Source: Paramyrothecium sp. XJ0827 (Eukaryota > Ascomycota > Sordariomycetes > Hypocreales > Stachybotryaceae). Taken from it: a stretch of 64,000 nucleotides of DNA. The notes under the pieces were generated by a model. It was not told where the DNA came from, made no database searches, and worked only from the letters and a program-made list of their open reading frames with translations. The translations under genes and the position numbers were made by a program. Location of the stretch: positions 1,240,001-1,304,000 of the forward strand of contig JAJFPB010000003.1 in NCBI GenBank assembly GCA_020881915.1, given 5' to 3'. Shown piece after piece: positions 34,647-45,681 of the stretch (position 1 is the stretch's first letter; each line of letters starts with the position of its first letter).

Positions 34647-36449
34647 CTAGGCTGCCATAATGCTCTTTCCTCCATCGCTGGTGACACGCTTTCGAATGCG
34701 GATCTTCAGCACGCCATTACCGAGACGAACGAAGGCGGGTGACGACTTTGAAGAGGTGCTCGACTTGCCGTTCAGAGAGACGCCGTTCATTCCTTCCATC
34801 AAGTCAAATACCGCATCTGCAGTCTCGACTCCAATCACAGCGGTAGGGGCGAAGAGCAACGCTTCGCCTGTGTTCAAAGCAATGATCTTCGCAAGAAGTT
34901 GGAAATCGACGCTCTCCGCATTTACCACAGCAGACTGGAGATGGCTACCATCCTGGGCCGCATCGGAGGCACGATGGACGAGCGATGCACCAGCCAGGTG
35001 TTTCTTGAGACTCTGAAGCCAGTCAGGAGAAGTAAAACGGTGCACGATTGTCACGGTGCAGAGGTCCAAGAGCCGAGGCGAGATGGTTGGTTCCTGCGTG
35101 GAAATGATGACACGAGCACCGAGATGGCGCTGGAGACGAATGGTTGCCAGGAGCGATTCGGTGAGAGCAAGGCACTCCCCAGTGTCAGTCATGTACTTGT
35201 GAGCTTCATCGAGTGCAACAACTCGCCCAATGTTCGAAGATTGTTCAAGGAACAGCGAAAGGCACATATTGAACATGGAGCATGCCATTTCTGGGGTAAT
35301 GCAGGGACATGAGAGGTCGACGATGGTCAGCTGCCCAGCCTGATGCAGAGAGTTAATCCTGAACCACTGGGGGTGATGTCTACAACGCAATACTTACCTT
35401 TGGTGTCCAAGAAGTACCAGTCTGCTGAAGGACTGGTTTCTGTTGGGCTTTCCCACCTTTCCCACCTTTCATGTCCTTGGGCTTAAAGAGGTCGTAGGTT
35501 TTCGCTTCCTTGTTGACCATGAAGGATTCGAGGGTCTCCAGCCGCTGCTGTAGTGGGGTAAGCTGATCTTTGGTCATGATTTCGGCATCCAACGCCCTCT
35601 TGAACGCGCCATAGTCAAATCCAGTGCCTTTTTGCTGCTGGGCGATGCGAAGGTCTCGAAGCACACGGACCACGACATGAAGATACAGTGGCATTGTACC
35701 CGGGGTACTGGTGACAGCCATCAAGTCCAGCATGCGTTTGGTGTTGAGGTCGGTCTGCTGCAAACGCAGCTCTTCGACCTTCACGTTTGGAAGTCTGCGG
35801 TAGATTCTCTTCGTTAAATTGTCAATACAAGAAGCATTGGACGTACTGGAACTTTCTTCGCACAACGTACTTTGATCTGGCCAATGTTTGTAGGCGCACA
35901 CACAACACGGACGCTGACGTTGGGATTCGAAGACAGATACGCAGCCTCGCAAGGTGAACCGCCGGTGTCCGAGATAAACGTATCGTAGTGAAACACGACT
36001 CCGGTCAAGGGGCGAGGCAGAATATTGGCAGCCGATTCGACCAGGAAATTCTCAAGCAAACAGCTGAGGGTGTGACTTTTCCCAGATCCTTGGCTGCCAC
36101 AGATGAAAACGCTCGATGGTGCAGCCGCATTGTAGTAGATGCGCGGATCTTCATCAGGAGTCAGCTTGGCCTTCTCGAGAAGCCTGGGTGACATCTTGTC
36201 GGCCTGCCCACCCAGAAGACCATACTGAGTAAACGCGTCTTTGGCAGAGGTTCCGTTGCTGCAAGCTTGCTGCACTCGCACAGCCTCAGTGAAGACTGGA
36301 GCTGCCGCCGCATTTATTTTACTTTCATCATTTGCCTGGAGGTTGAGTAGCTTGAGATGCGCGTGCAGCAGAGCCTCCTCCTCAGAGGAGTCAGAGAGAT
36401 AATCAGAGCCCTCCGAGCCGATGAGAAGGTCATCCATACTTGGTGCCAT
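34647..36449 (-). CDS. P-loop ATPase, HerA/FtsK-like, fungal family of unknown role
   Basis: Three exons, 36449-35871, 35808-35398 and 35339-34647, all phase 0, give 560 residues. An acidic N-terminus (residues 10-30) precedes Walker A GSQGSGKS (118-125). The middle part (residues 195-330) is helical with a Lys/Gly-rich stretch (KPKDMKGGKGGKAQQKP). Walker B VVALDEAH is at 370-377, followed by TIRLQRHLGARVIISTQEP, which resembles the sensor strand of HerA/FtsK-type pumps, where a conserved Gln/Thr-Q pair follows the last core strand. I infer an additional-strand (ASCE) ATPase. Bacterial and archaeal relatives translocate DNA or protein; no function is established for this fungal group. No signal peptide or membrane helix. 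The ATG at 36449 is the first in frame. Confidence 0.78.
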
Positions 36450-37402
36450 GTTATTGCAAAGTCTTTTCGAGAGAAATTCGAGGTTTCGGCGTTGTGATCA
36501 ACGTTGTGCAGCAGAGAAAAGAGGAAGGGAGGCGTTTTCTTGGGAATTTTCAGGTTCGCGTTTGTGAGAGCGGCAGAGTGTAAGTAGGGCTACTGACTTG
36601 ACCAGTAGAAAACCACATCCTATGGCCGATGCAGTCTGCCAGCTGCCTGCATCAGTTGGTTGTCATGCCAGGCCTCCCGCGTTTTGTCAAGGGCGGCGGA
36701 GTTGGACCGGTCGGCCTCCTGCATGTGTCTCCACTCGGGAACGCGATGCATAACTGAGGCATTGACGAGAGATGAGAGGTGCAGTATTTAGGGCCAAGAT
36801 TGAAATGAGCTGTCTACCAGAGTTCTGGTGATAGTTGGAGGTGGACTAAGACAAGGACAGATGCCAGATGTTGCTGCTGGCAATTGGGAGAGTCTGTTCC
36901 TTGATGTGACGGCGGAGCCAGGAGTGCAGTGGGATTGGTTAGGTCTCTGCTTTTTTCCTTTTTATCTCAATTGTGAAGGGCATTCGGCAGAATGATCTTG
37001 TGGCTGGTTCCCATGTTAGCAGCCGTGGATGCGAGCAGAGCCTAAAGTTCAGGTGAGGCAAGTCGTCATCAATGAGGACCGGGCCTATGGAGACAACTTG
37101 TCGTCTTGGTTTGGATCGTTGAATGGTCCTGCAAATCCAAGCAACGTTTGCTTTACTCCCGTTTGTTGATGAAGCACCATTCGCGGTTGTGATCCGAGCC
37201 ACGAATCGGCACTTCAACCGCCGGAGATCGGATGGTGGGGCCGTCGCATCGATGTAACGATGACATAAGGTCGTGTCCGCTACCGATCACGTCATGAAGA
37301 CAACAGCCTCATGTTCAGCTGCGGGTGGCAAGTCGACTACTCTCCACCAGTGGAGAGAAAACTATCCGTTCCATCTTCGACAACTCCGTTAAGGACTTCA
37401 AA
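36450..37402. other. Divergent intergenic, 0.95 kb
   Basis: Shared upstream space of the ATPase and glutathione transferase genes. A frame-shifted ATG at 37311 precedes the transferase start. No other gene supported. Confidence 0.45.
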
Positions 37403-38236
37403 ATGCCTGACGTGGACACCTCCCTGCCTCCTGAGCCGACTGGCGCAGCAGGCGAACTGGCCGCTCGTCACGCCGATGAACATCCTCTCAAGCTCTATGG
37501 TGGCTGGTTTTGTCCCTTTGTTCAGAGAACCTGGATCACGCTGGAGGAGAAGAACATCCCATACCAATATGTCGAGATCAACCCTTACAAGAAGGAGCCG
37601 CACTTTCTGAAGCTGAACCCGCGTGGGCTCGTCCCCACCCTTGCAGTGCCCATGGATAAGCAAGGAAAGGAACAGAAAGCCCTGTTCGAAAGCATCGTCA
37701 TCGCCGAGTACCTTGAGGAAGCATACACAGATGTGTCCAAGCACGGGCCGCCTCTGTTGCCAGGTGATGCCTATGAACGGGCTCGGGCGCGTCTTTGGAT
37801 CGACCACATCAGCACACGAATCGTGCCTGGCTTCTACAAGTTCATCCAGCACACCCCAGAGAAGCCGTACAGTATTGAGCAGATTCGCGAGGAGTTTATC
37901 GGACACATCAAGTCGTTGGTTGAAGAGATGGACCCACAGGGGCCCTGGTTCCTAGGCGAGCAGATCAGCCTCGTCGACATCAGTCTTGCGCCGTGGGCAG
38001 CGCGCCTTTGGCTCATTGACCACTACAAGGACGGCGGGGTGGGCATCCCAGATGAGGCTGACGATAAGATTTGGAGCAGATGGCAAAAGTGGAAGAAGGC
38101 CATTGAGGAGAGGCCAAGCGTCAGAAACACCTTGAGTGATGGCGAGAGGTATTTGTTGGCGTACAAGCGTTATGCTGATGATACTACCGGTTCATTGGTC
38201 GGAAAGGCAACGAGAGAGGGCCAGAAGCTGCCGTAG
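37403..38236 (+). CDS. Glutathione S-transferase, omega-like
   Basis: Single exon, 277 residues. The thioredoxin-like N-domain starts at residue 28 (PLKLYGGWFCPFVQRTW), with the omega-type catalytic cysteine Cys37 in C-P-F. Glutathione-binding NPRGLVPTL and ESIVIAEYLEE are present, as is the all-helical C-domain with GPWFLGEQISLVDISLAPW. Omega-class enzymes reduce dehydroascorbate, deglutathionylate proteins or act on alpha-haloketones; the substrate here is open. The start is placed at the first ATG in frame (37403), since the longer open frame upstream has only a GTG and lacks family sequence. Cytosolic by lack of signals. Confidence 0.92.
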   Translation: MPDVDTSLPPEPTGAAGELAARHADEHPLKLYGGWFCPFVQRTWITLEEKNIPYQYVEINPYKKEPHFLKLNPRGLVPTLAVPMDKQGKEQKALFESIVIAEYLEEAYTDVSKHGPPLLPGDAYERARARLWIDHISTRIVPGFYKFIQHTPEKPYSIEQIREEFIGHIKSLVEEMDPQGPWFLGEQISLVDISLAPWAARLWLIDHYKDGGVGIPDEADDKIWSRWQKWKKAIEERPSVRNTLSDGERYLLAYKRYADDTTGSLVGKATREGQKLP

Positions 38237-38512
38237 ATTTCCATTTTTCTTTCATGGCACAATTTGTACAATGCTGTTCAGTGCAGAATATATCCTTGCT
38301 TCGACTTTGAATGCTCGAGGCTATGTTTACGCCCTTGTGTGTGTAGGGTAGCTGGCAGTGGCCGCAAAGAACAGCACTGTGTTTCTTGGTTCAGCACCTG
38401 CGAAACGGACAGTGCAAGCGACTGGCTTTTACTGTACGCTCAAGATTACCTTGCCTTGATTGATCGGAATTTCTTCATGCACAACTGCGATCCTCCACAA
38501 CCAGCAGCCACC

Positions 38513-39667
38513 ATGTCAGACCAGGCGCCGTCGCGGTTCACGCCGCAGAACAAAACGACGCACGAGCGACTCTCCAACCAAACCGTCGGTCTCGTCCAGC
38601 TCTCCGACTTCCGCAAGCGCCGCGCCGAGGTCCTCGAGCAGCAGGTCCGCGAGGCTCGCGAGGCCGCTTTCTCAGGCACGTCCACACAGGACCGATCGCA
38701 CACAGGCACTCCTGACAACGGTGGCAGTGACTCGGCCAGTGCACCCGGTGCGCGGCCGTTGAAGAAGAAAAAGAAGCAGGCTAAGAAGCTATTGTCCTTC
38801 GGCGACGATGACGAGGGGGACGAAGCGTTGTCGGAAGCACCGAGCTCCAAGACAAGAGATGCGAGCGCCACCGAAGGCACGGACAGTGAAGACAGCGTGA
38901 AGAAGCCCAAATTTAAAGCCAATGGGAGTGTTAGCCTGGCGCCGAAGGTTATGACAAAGGCCGCGCTTCGCAAAGAAGCCGCCGAGAGGGAAGCACTCCG
39001 CCGCGAGTTTCTGCAACTTCAAACCGCCGTCAAAGCCACAGAGATCGCCGTCCCTTTCGTTTTCTACGATGGTACCAATATTCCCGGCGGAACTGTGCGA
39101 CTAAAGAAGGGAGATTTTGTTTGGGTCTTCCTGGACAAGAGTAGGAAGGTGGGAGCAGAGCTCGGAGTGGGCGAAAAAACAAATGCACTGCGCGCATGGG
39201 CAAGGGTTGGCGTTGACGATTTGATGCTCGTCCGTGGAACTCTTATTATTCCTCATGTAAGACTCCGAAGCACCCAATCTCTATCTATCTCGGCTTGCTA
39301 ACTTCTCCCGCAGCATTATGAGTTCTATTTCTTCGCCCTGAACCAAAGCGTTGGCCCTGACGGTCAACCGCTCTTCAACTTCAGCAACGAGGCGCCGAAG
39401 CGTCCGGAAAAGGATAGCGAGGCTCCCGCTGGCGGCATACACACCTCGGCCTCTAAGGCTGCGGCTGCGGCCGCTCTTCCGGACGTCAATACGCTTGAAG
39501 GTGCGGCTGACGACCCGACCTTGACTAAAGTGGTCGATCGTCGTTGGTATGAGAGGAACAAACACATCTATCCTGCCAGCACTTGGCAGGACTTTGACCC
39601 GGAGAAGGATTACACAACCGAGATCCGAAAGGATGCTGGAGGCAACACATTCTTCTTCTCCAAGTGA
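38513..39667 (+). CDS. XAP5/FAM50 family protein
   Basis: Two exons, 38513-39256 and 39314-39667, give 365 residues. The N-terminus (SRFTPQNKTTHERLSNQTVGLVQLSDFRKRRAE split over residues 7-40) and a long Lys-rich low-complexity region with KKKKKQAKK (residues 83-91, a probable nuclear signal) precede the XAP5 core. That core runs from VPFVFYDGTNIPGG through KKGDFVWVFLDKSR to VRGTLIIPH|HYEFYFF and ends in WYERNKHIYPASTWQDFDP. This is the conserved eukaryotic nuclear protein FAM50A/XAP5, linked in animals to spliceosome function. The junction IIPH|HYEF is the family sequence. Gene order (transferase, XAP5) is collinear, with 276 bp between them. Confidence 0.95.
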
Positions 39668-39842
39668 AGAACCGGCAAGCCTGAGCGATCGATGCACATA
39701 TCGTTGATATGTAAAGACGGACGAGCATAGATTGGGCAAACTCCTGTAGCATTGTTGCATATGAGCCCAGTGCTCCGGTGCTTGATGATCGAAGTGTCGC
39801 AGGCATGAAGGCGCCATTTGCACTTTGGCACACGACGCGATC

Positions 39843-40292
39843 TCAACCGAGGCACTGCCAGACGGCATAAGATGCACCCCCAATGACCAACCAGCCAGGC
39901 CAGAAGATCATGAGGATCATAGCATTGCCGCTACCTCCAAGGATGAAGGCTGCAAACTCGAAAAACAGTTTTCTTCGGAGCATCTTGAGAGTCTTGGATC
40001 GGTAAACTTCGGAGGCAGCTTTTGCAGATGCAAGATAGGCCTGGACGGTACCGAACTTGGTGGCAAGATATGCTTGGAACGCGATGACTCGACTGGCGTA
40101 CAATGCGGTGGCAAAGGTGACACTGGCGAGGGCGTATGCCTGCAGGCCAAGGAAAATGGACAGAGATCGGATGACAGCTTGGACGTAGCCGGCGTAGCGT
40201 ACGGCCGGGCCAAGGATGGCGATAAGGTCGGAGTTTGGGTTGAAAGCGACGGCCGGCTCGACCTTGGAGGCAGTGATGATGGCGCCGTCCAT
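39843..40292 (-). CDS. Small fungal membrane protein of unknown function
   Basis: Single exon, 149 residues, starting at the ATG at 40292. Two hydrophobic regions are visible: residues 44-70 (LSIFLGLQAYALASVTFATALY) and 108-145 (FFEFAAFILGGSGNAMILMIFWPGWLVIGG), the latter long enough for two helices. The intervening segment is Ala/Tyr-rich and amphipathic (AYLASAKAASEVYRSKTLKM). There is no cleavable signal peptide. I know no domain. The coherent hydrophobic profile and codon use make it a likely real gene. It converges on XAP5, with 176 bp between the stops. Confidence 0.6.
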   Translation of the reverse strand: MDGAIITASKVEPAVAFNPNSDLIAILGPAVRYAGYVQAVIRSLSIFLGLQAYALASVTFATALYASRVIAFQAYLATKFGTVQAYLASAKAASEVYRSKTLKMLRRKLFFEFAAFILGGSGNAMILMIFWPGWLVIGGASYAVWQCLG

Positions 40293-42297
40293 GGCGGCTA
40301 TGATCGTGGTGTCCGTAGAGAAAGAAGGTGAGGTTCGAAGCAGCGAGGCTTTCGGTTTCAGAAGTCTGAGAATGATAGACGGGGTCGCCTTTGTTGGACT
40401 TGACGGAACCTCAGAGGTCTGTCCGGCCCTGGAAGATAGCTAGTCGCCTGAGGGTTTATATCCCAAGCCTTCCTCGTCTCCGATTCCCCCCTCCATGCGC
40501 CAAAGATCCGATGTATGCCCAAAATGGAAATGTAGGCCCCCCGTCGTAAACGATGAACCCCACCCACCATCGGAGGTCGCAAGCTGGTGCTGCCAGCCAG
40601 TCGAGATCTCACCTGGGCTGTGCCATGGCCAATAATGCGCCATGCCTCTGGCTTTGCCTTGATATGCGAGACGAGGTACCTGTGTCCCACCATCTATCGG
40701 CCATGGCGCGAGCAAACGGGCCCGCGACTGGCGCAGTGGTGGTTGCAGCAAGGTTTCCGCAATGAGCGCCCCCTCGGCGGCCATCCGTGCTGATCGACAA
40801 GTCAAGGCAAAGTGCACATTGCCGGTTTGCGACCCTTGACTGGGCGGGCCTTGCAGGACATGGGAAAGGTGAAAGAGGGAACGAGGTTGCAAAACGTGGA
40901 CTGCTAGCCACACCAAGCACCACGTGGGGCCGGTGATTCGCTGGGCTGGTGGATGGACCCTGAGCATCGACAGACTCGCATTCCTTGAGCCCCCCCACCT
41001 TTCTCGGGCTTTATTCTGAGCGTTTGAGGTTGATGGACAGGATTGGGGGGGTTCTTTTCAGGTCCGTGATCGGGAGAGTCGAGGCGGGGGTTCGTCTCGT
41101 GCATTGCCATGCCACTGGTATGACCGCCTTCATAGCTATGTGAGGGTTGTGTTGATTGGACAATGGGATGATTGTGCCTGATTATGTTATAGGTCTAGGC
41201 TGTCCGTGTATGGATGCGCTGCAAATCTCGTGGCTTTTGGAGTCTGCTAGTTGATATGATAGACTAGAGGCCCTTTCGACAGCATGGTGCCGAGAAGCCC
41301 CAATGTATGGTGTGAGGTGTGACCGTCTCCATTGTGTACATTCAGATCCCGGCAAATCTTTGCATTGGGCCAATATACGCGAAGTACGAAACGATAGCGA
41401 TCCGGTCACGAGAGAGCATTGTAAAATGCATCTGACATGTCGTGGAGCTAGTTGAACCGTTGGCCCCCCACGTGCTGTGCCCTTCGAAATGTAGTTCGTC
41501 TACGGGATCAACAGCGTTTGCCGAGACAGGCGCGGGCGGCGCGGGGCTAGATTCGGCAATGGGAGCAAAACACATTGCTGTACACACTGCTGGTGTTGGA
41601 TCATTGAGTCAATTGCCGTTGGAGCGGGCGACAGAAGGCCATGACTCGAGCGGAACGACATCTATGAGGATAATTCCTGTCCAAGACGCAATGTCACGTT
41701 CTTTGACTTTTGCTTATAGCTGTCAGATCGTCTGACATTTCAACAGGCGTAGAACCGGACAGATTGTCTCTCAATGTCACGCGGGAATATGCGTCCTCTC
41801 TATGGCTCCGAGAATGCCGTTAGGTTTGACGATCAACGGTTGCCACTTTCCTTCTCCTGACGGATGCATTGGCGCCAGGAATTGCACAGTCTGGGGCGCC
41901 ATCGTTGTGCGGATGTGTGATTTCTCAATCACCGAACAATTTGATGCATCCACCGAGTGGCAATTCTCGATAGACAGTGAGAGGTGTGTCCCCTGCTTTG
42001 TCTTGCTGACCACACGCTGCATTGGATTCGCTGTCCCATCGAAGGGTCTAGGACCTACAGGGGATGGGTGTAGATCCTTGGCCTCGATTGTTCCATTTCC
42101 TGTCCGGTGCAGATTGGAAAGAGTGGTTTGGGCACAATTCTATTTGCTCCGTGTTGAGCACGGAATAGTCGCTCCTCCCATCACTAATGCCTAACCCGTT
42201 GACTGGGATTCAGGTTCACAATTGCAGCTTTGAGCAAATGGCCGTAACTGATAGTAGCTGTATTATGAGAAGTGCTAGATCCAAATTGTGCTAAATC
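40293..42297. other. Intergenic, 2.0 kb
   Basis: No supported coding frame, repeat or RNA gene. It includes the upstream region of the small membrane protein. Confidence 0.5.
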
Positions 42298-43206
42298 CTA
42301 GAATACCACACCTCCCCCGTCGACCACGATATCAGCCCCGTTGATGTAAGACCCAGCTCTGCTGAGCAGCATCACGACCACGCCTGCCACCTCCTCCGGC
42401 ATTCCCATCCTGCCCATGGGGTTACGCTCGCACCACGTCTGCCGCGCCTCCTTCAGCCCATCGCCCGCGTTGAGCACCGTGTCCATGTACCCGGGGCTGA
42501 TCGTGTTGACGGTGATGCCGTACCGTGCCCACTCGGCCGCCAGGGAGCTCTTGAGCATCACCAGCGCCGCCTTGCTGACGTTGTACGCCGCCTGCGGCTG
42601 CGGGTAGTTGACCCGGTGGGCCGAGATGGACGCCGTGAAGACGATGCGCCCGCCGCGGCCCTGCTTGACCATCTGGCGCGCCGCAGCCTGCGCGCAGAGG
42701 AAGGTCCCGGTCGTGTTGACGTCGAGGATGCGGCGCCACTGTGAGGCGGGCATGTCGAGCGCATGCACGCAGCCTACAATCCCGGCGAAACAGACGAGCG
42801 AGTCCACAGAGCCTAGCACTGAAGCGGTTTCATCCACAGCCCTGCTGACTTGTTCCTCGTCTGTGACGTCGACATTGCGAGCCTCAATCTTGGCGTTTGG
42901 GAACTCGTTTCTAAGCTCCTGCAGCTTGTCTGTCGAACCCGAGACATTCAGGTCCAGAATCATGAGCCCGGAGAGCCCATGTTGCAGCATCGCCCAAGCC
43001 GCCGTCAGACCGATCGCCCCAGTGCCACCTGTGATGATGGCGTTGCCTGTGAGGCTGAACCGCCCTGTTGAGGTGTCTCTAGCTGCCGGATGCAGCGTTT
43101 CCACATCGATAACATCGGTCCCTTGGGCAAGAGTCATATGAGGTATGGACCTCTTCGTCAAGTCGTTGCGGTCATCCTGGTGTGACTTGTCTATTGGGGC
43201 TGTCAT
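42298..43206 (-). CDS. Short-chain dehydrogenase/reductase (polyol/xylulose reductase-like)
   Basis: Single exon, 302 residues. A 50-residue N-terminal extension precedes the Rossmann fold. The coenzyme loop TGGTGAIG is at residues 59-66, Asp85 follows strand 2 (LMILDLN, which usually favours NAD(H)), DVTD follows at 113-116, the NAG-equivalent is FAGI (140-143), the serine strand is TASISAH, and the catalytic pair is Tyr208 and Lys212. The ending NPMGRMGMPEEVAGVVVMLLS ... GADIVVDGGG is typical of classical SDRs such as arabinitol, mannitol or L-xylulose dehydrogenases. All catalytic residues are intact. The substrate is not determined; the fungal sugar-alcohol group is the nearest resemblance I can offer. 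Confidence 0.9.
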   Translation of the reverse strand: MTAPIDKSHQDDRNDLTKRSIPHMTLAQGTDVIDVETLHPAARDTSTGRFSLTGNAIITGGTGAIGLTAAWAMLQHGLSGLMILDLNVSGSTDKLQELRNEFPNAKIEARNVDVTDEEQVSRAVDETASVLGSVDSLVCFAGIVGCVHALDMPASQWRRILDVNTTGTFLCAQAAARQMVKQGRGGRIVFTASISAHRVNYPQPQAAYNVSKAALVMLKSSLAAEWARYGITVNTISPGYMDTVLNAGDGLKEARQTWCERNPMGRMGMPEEVAGVVVMLLSRAGSYINGADIVVDGGGVVF

Positions 43207-43968
43207 GACGAATGCCTTGATGGTGGAGAAGAATTGGCTGGCAGTGAAGGTTGTGATATTCGTTGATGGTAGACCAAATGGGTAGTGCTGGGAGTCGACC
43301 AGGATTGGTAATTATCCGATTCTCTCAGGGTGAGAATAATTGGAAGGGTTCAAATGGTCTCACAAATATGCAATCTCAATTCTACGCATATCCACAGTCG
43401 CAGTCATAGCTGCTGTGGTCGCTGCAGCTTCACCATCAGCGGTCGAATCTCGACCCCGCATGTCCATGCCGCAGGGTGACAGTGGCCCGACGATCGCCGC
43501 CGTCTGCAACGCTGACCCGGCCCCGTCCCTGACCCACAGCGGCTCGTTCGGCACTGTGCACCGGCACCGGTCCAGGCTTGCAGGCCACCGGCAGCAATAA
43601 CGGACTTGGTCCACAATGACAAGTACTGAACGATGATAGACCCAGTAATTGAACTCACTCGGTGATATAATATGGTAAGGAGCAACTCCTGTTCGCCTTT
43701 GCGCGTTGCTCATGCTTGTCAAGCCACACATCGCCTACCATCTCCACAGGTTACCTATCAGTAGGGCAGTATATCGAAACCATCAATTCCAAACTACGAC
43801 GCTCTGTTATATATCAAATGTAATAGCTTAAAAGTGCTGAAACGCTCGAGCACCCAAAGGCCAACATCCCCGATCATGGATTAACAAAATAATTAAACCT
43901 CCACCGGCATTCCCCAGCTACGTTCGGCCGTGCTAGCGAGCTGGTTCTCTAACTGAGAAAGAGATGGA
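43207..43968. other. Intergenic, 0.76 kb
   Basis: Upstream of the SDR and downstream of the thioesterase gene. No coding frame supported. Confidence 0.5.
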
Positions 43969-45006
43969 TCAGTATCTCCGAAACATGGGCTCGACGGTCT
44001 TTTGAGACATTGTTAGTGGCTGCAAAGATTTCCATTGGCTGAACAAAGCTATGAAGGGGTGTCGCCTTACGTGTGCAAACTTCGGTTCAATAAACAGAGC
44101 AGTGGCCTCGGCGACCAACTCGCCGTCTGCCTCCTCCACGCTCAAACCCTCAGCGCTAGTGGCCTCCTCGTGCTCCTTCATCTGGTGACTGGTGACGGGT
44201 GGCAGACATCGGATCGAGCCATTTACCCAAACCTTGCGACCCTCGTACCGCACCACCTCGGCTCTCATGATATAGAGACGATCTGGCACTGAAGGTTTGC
44301 GAAAGTCGATGTTCAGGTTGGCCGTCATGCCCACTCCACTAGGCAGCACCATGGCGGCGCAGCGCGCAAAGACATCGTCAAAGAGCGCAAACAGAACCCC
44401 GCCATGAACGTAGCTTGGATGCCCGCACAACTGAGAGCCAATGTAGCCCACAGCGACAATCCGACACACCGGACTGGCCTGGATAAACAGGCGAGGCGGT
44501 ACAGGCAGCTTTGAGGGGCCGAAGAGAGAGCCGCTGACAAGGTGCGCCGAATGGTCTGTCGCCCGCAAGTTGGTGTGTAGACGGAATTCCTTGTATTTTG
44601 TTGGCTCGAGATGCAATTCACCTGCTGCGACGTTGGAGCGGAGGTAGCGCACGATTGGGAGCGCAGAAATCGTGTCTTCGATGTCTTCTTGAGCTGCACT
44701 CGGGCTGTTATTCACCCTTAAGTCGGCGGGAAGATCATCAAGTAGGGGCCCAGAGGCAGTTTGGATCTCTCCATTTATGGTCGATGAGTGACGAACGCTG
44801 CAACCCCCAGCACTCCGTGTCGGATGTGATCTTCGACATGAAGGTGCCCGGCCCAGCGTAGGAAATGCGAAACTGCTCCAATTGCCTGCTGAACTGGCTA
44901 CCAGGTTTTTCTGAGCCCAACTAGTCTGACACCGTATCGGCATACGCGCCCTGGCGATGCTGCACCCGGCACTCCCAAAGGCCTGGAGCAGACGCGTCTC
45001 TAGCAT
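43969..45006 (-). CDS. Hotdog-fold thioesterase (4HBT/PaaI type), probably mitochondrial
   Basis: Exons 45006-44071 and 43998-43969 give about 321 residues. The N-terminal 70 residues are rich in Arg, Ser and Ala without acidic residues (MLETRLLQAFGSAGC), suggesting a mitochondrial presequence. The hotdog domain follows: residues 180-215 contain the C-G-H-P-S-Y-V-H-G-G-V-L-F-A-L-F-D-D segment, where the HGG at 201-203 and the Asp pair form the 4HBT active site. The strand NLNIDFRKPSVPDRLYI follows. The last intron (44070-43999) has a GTAAGG donor, a CACTAAC branch point and an AAAG acceptor. It is 72 nt, in frame and free of stops, so read-through would give an alternative C-terminus. The frame extends two codons upstream of the ATG at 45006 only from a GTG. 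It acts on an acyl-CoA of unknown chain. Confidence 0.82.
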   Translation of the reverse strand: MLETRLLQAFGSAGCSIARARMPIRCQTSWAQKNLVASSAGNWSSFAFPTLGRAPSCRRSHPTRSAGGCSVRHSSTINGEIQTASGPLLDDLPADLRVNNSPSAAQEDIEDTISALPIVRYLRSNVAAGELHLEPTKYKEFRLHTNLRATDHSAHLVSGSLFGPSKLPVPPRLFIQASPVCRIVAVGYIGSQLCGHPSYVHGGVLFALFDDVFARCAAMVLPSGVGMTANLNIDFRKPSVPDRLYIMRAEVVRYEGRKVWVNGSIRCLPPVTSHQMKEHEEATSAEGLSVEEADGELVAEATALFIEPKFAHVRRHPFIALFSQWKSLQPLTMSQKTVEPMFRRY

Positions 45007-45681
45007 TTCCACGGCCCGAGCTCAGCGATGTGCCGAGGGTCAGCACACCTCCGCACGAGTCGCTTTTTTTTATATTCCTCGATAGCCAGAACGACGTCGA
45101 TAACGATTCTTGACTGGTGATTATTCATTCAAATTGAACGTTTGCTTGCATTCTTCTACAACCTCTCTTCCAATGGGGAATGTAGGGAGAGTTACCGAGG
45201 TTTGTTGTTGGTGGCTGGTCGGGGGAACGGAGCCAAGCCAAGCCTCACTAGGGACTACTTGCAGTAGAAGATGCGACAAGGGGCGCCCCTACAAAAGCCT
45301 TATCGCAGCATGGCTAGGAACCTCTTCAACGCATTAGCCGGTAATGTTGCCATTCTTGAACCCGCGCTTCTCGAAAAGGTCAGATGGAAACTTCCCATTT
45401 TCTTGGTGGCATGAATACAAATCGTGGCTTAGAGGTAATGAATCAGGCTGAACTCCATTGTTCTCTGAAGAGGACAATACGTTCTGGCTTCTACTGGTCA
45501 CACAGTGTTCGCCTAGAGGTGCGGGTCACATCAAGATGCAGCGGATCATTCTTTAGTATCTACATTATAGACGCAGTGGTACTTGAATCGTGAAGAGGGG
45601 TTTAAGGCCTTCGGACTCTTCTGAAGGAAACTCTGCCCAGCCATCCGAGACCGCCCCATTTGCCGTTGGCAGCTATCTATG
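45007..45681. other. Intergenic, 0.68 kb
   Basis: Upstream of the thioesterase gene and downstream of the oxidoreductase gene. No coding frame supported. Confidence 0.5.

Noticed and set aside
37311..37402. Upstream ATG of the glutathione transferase
   Set aside because: Out of frame with the enzyme; at most an upstream open frame. The family-consistent start is 37403.
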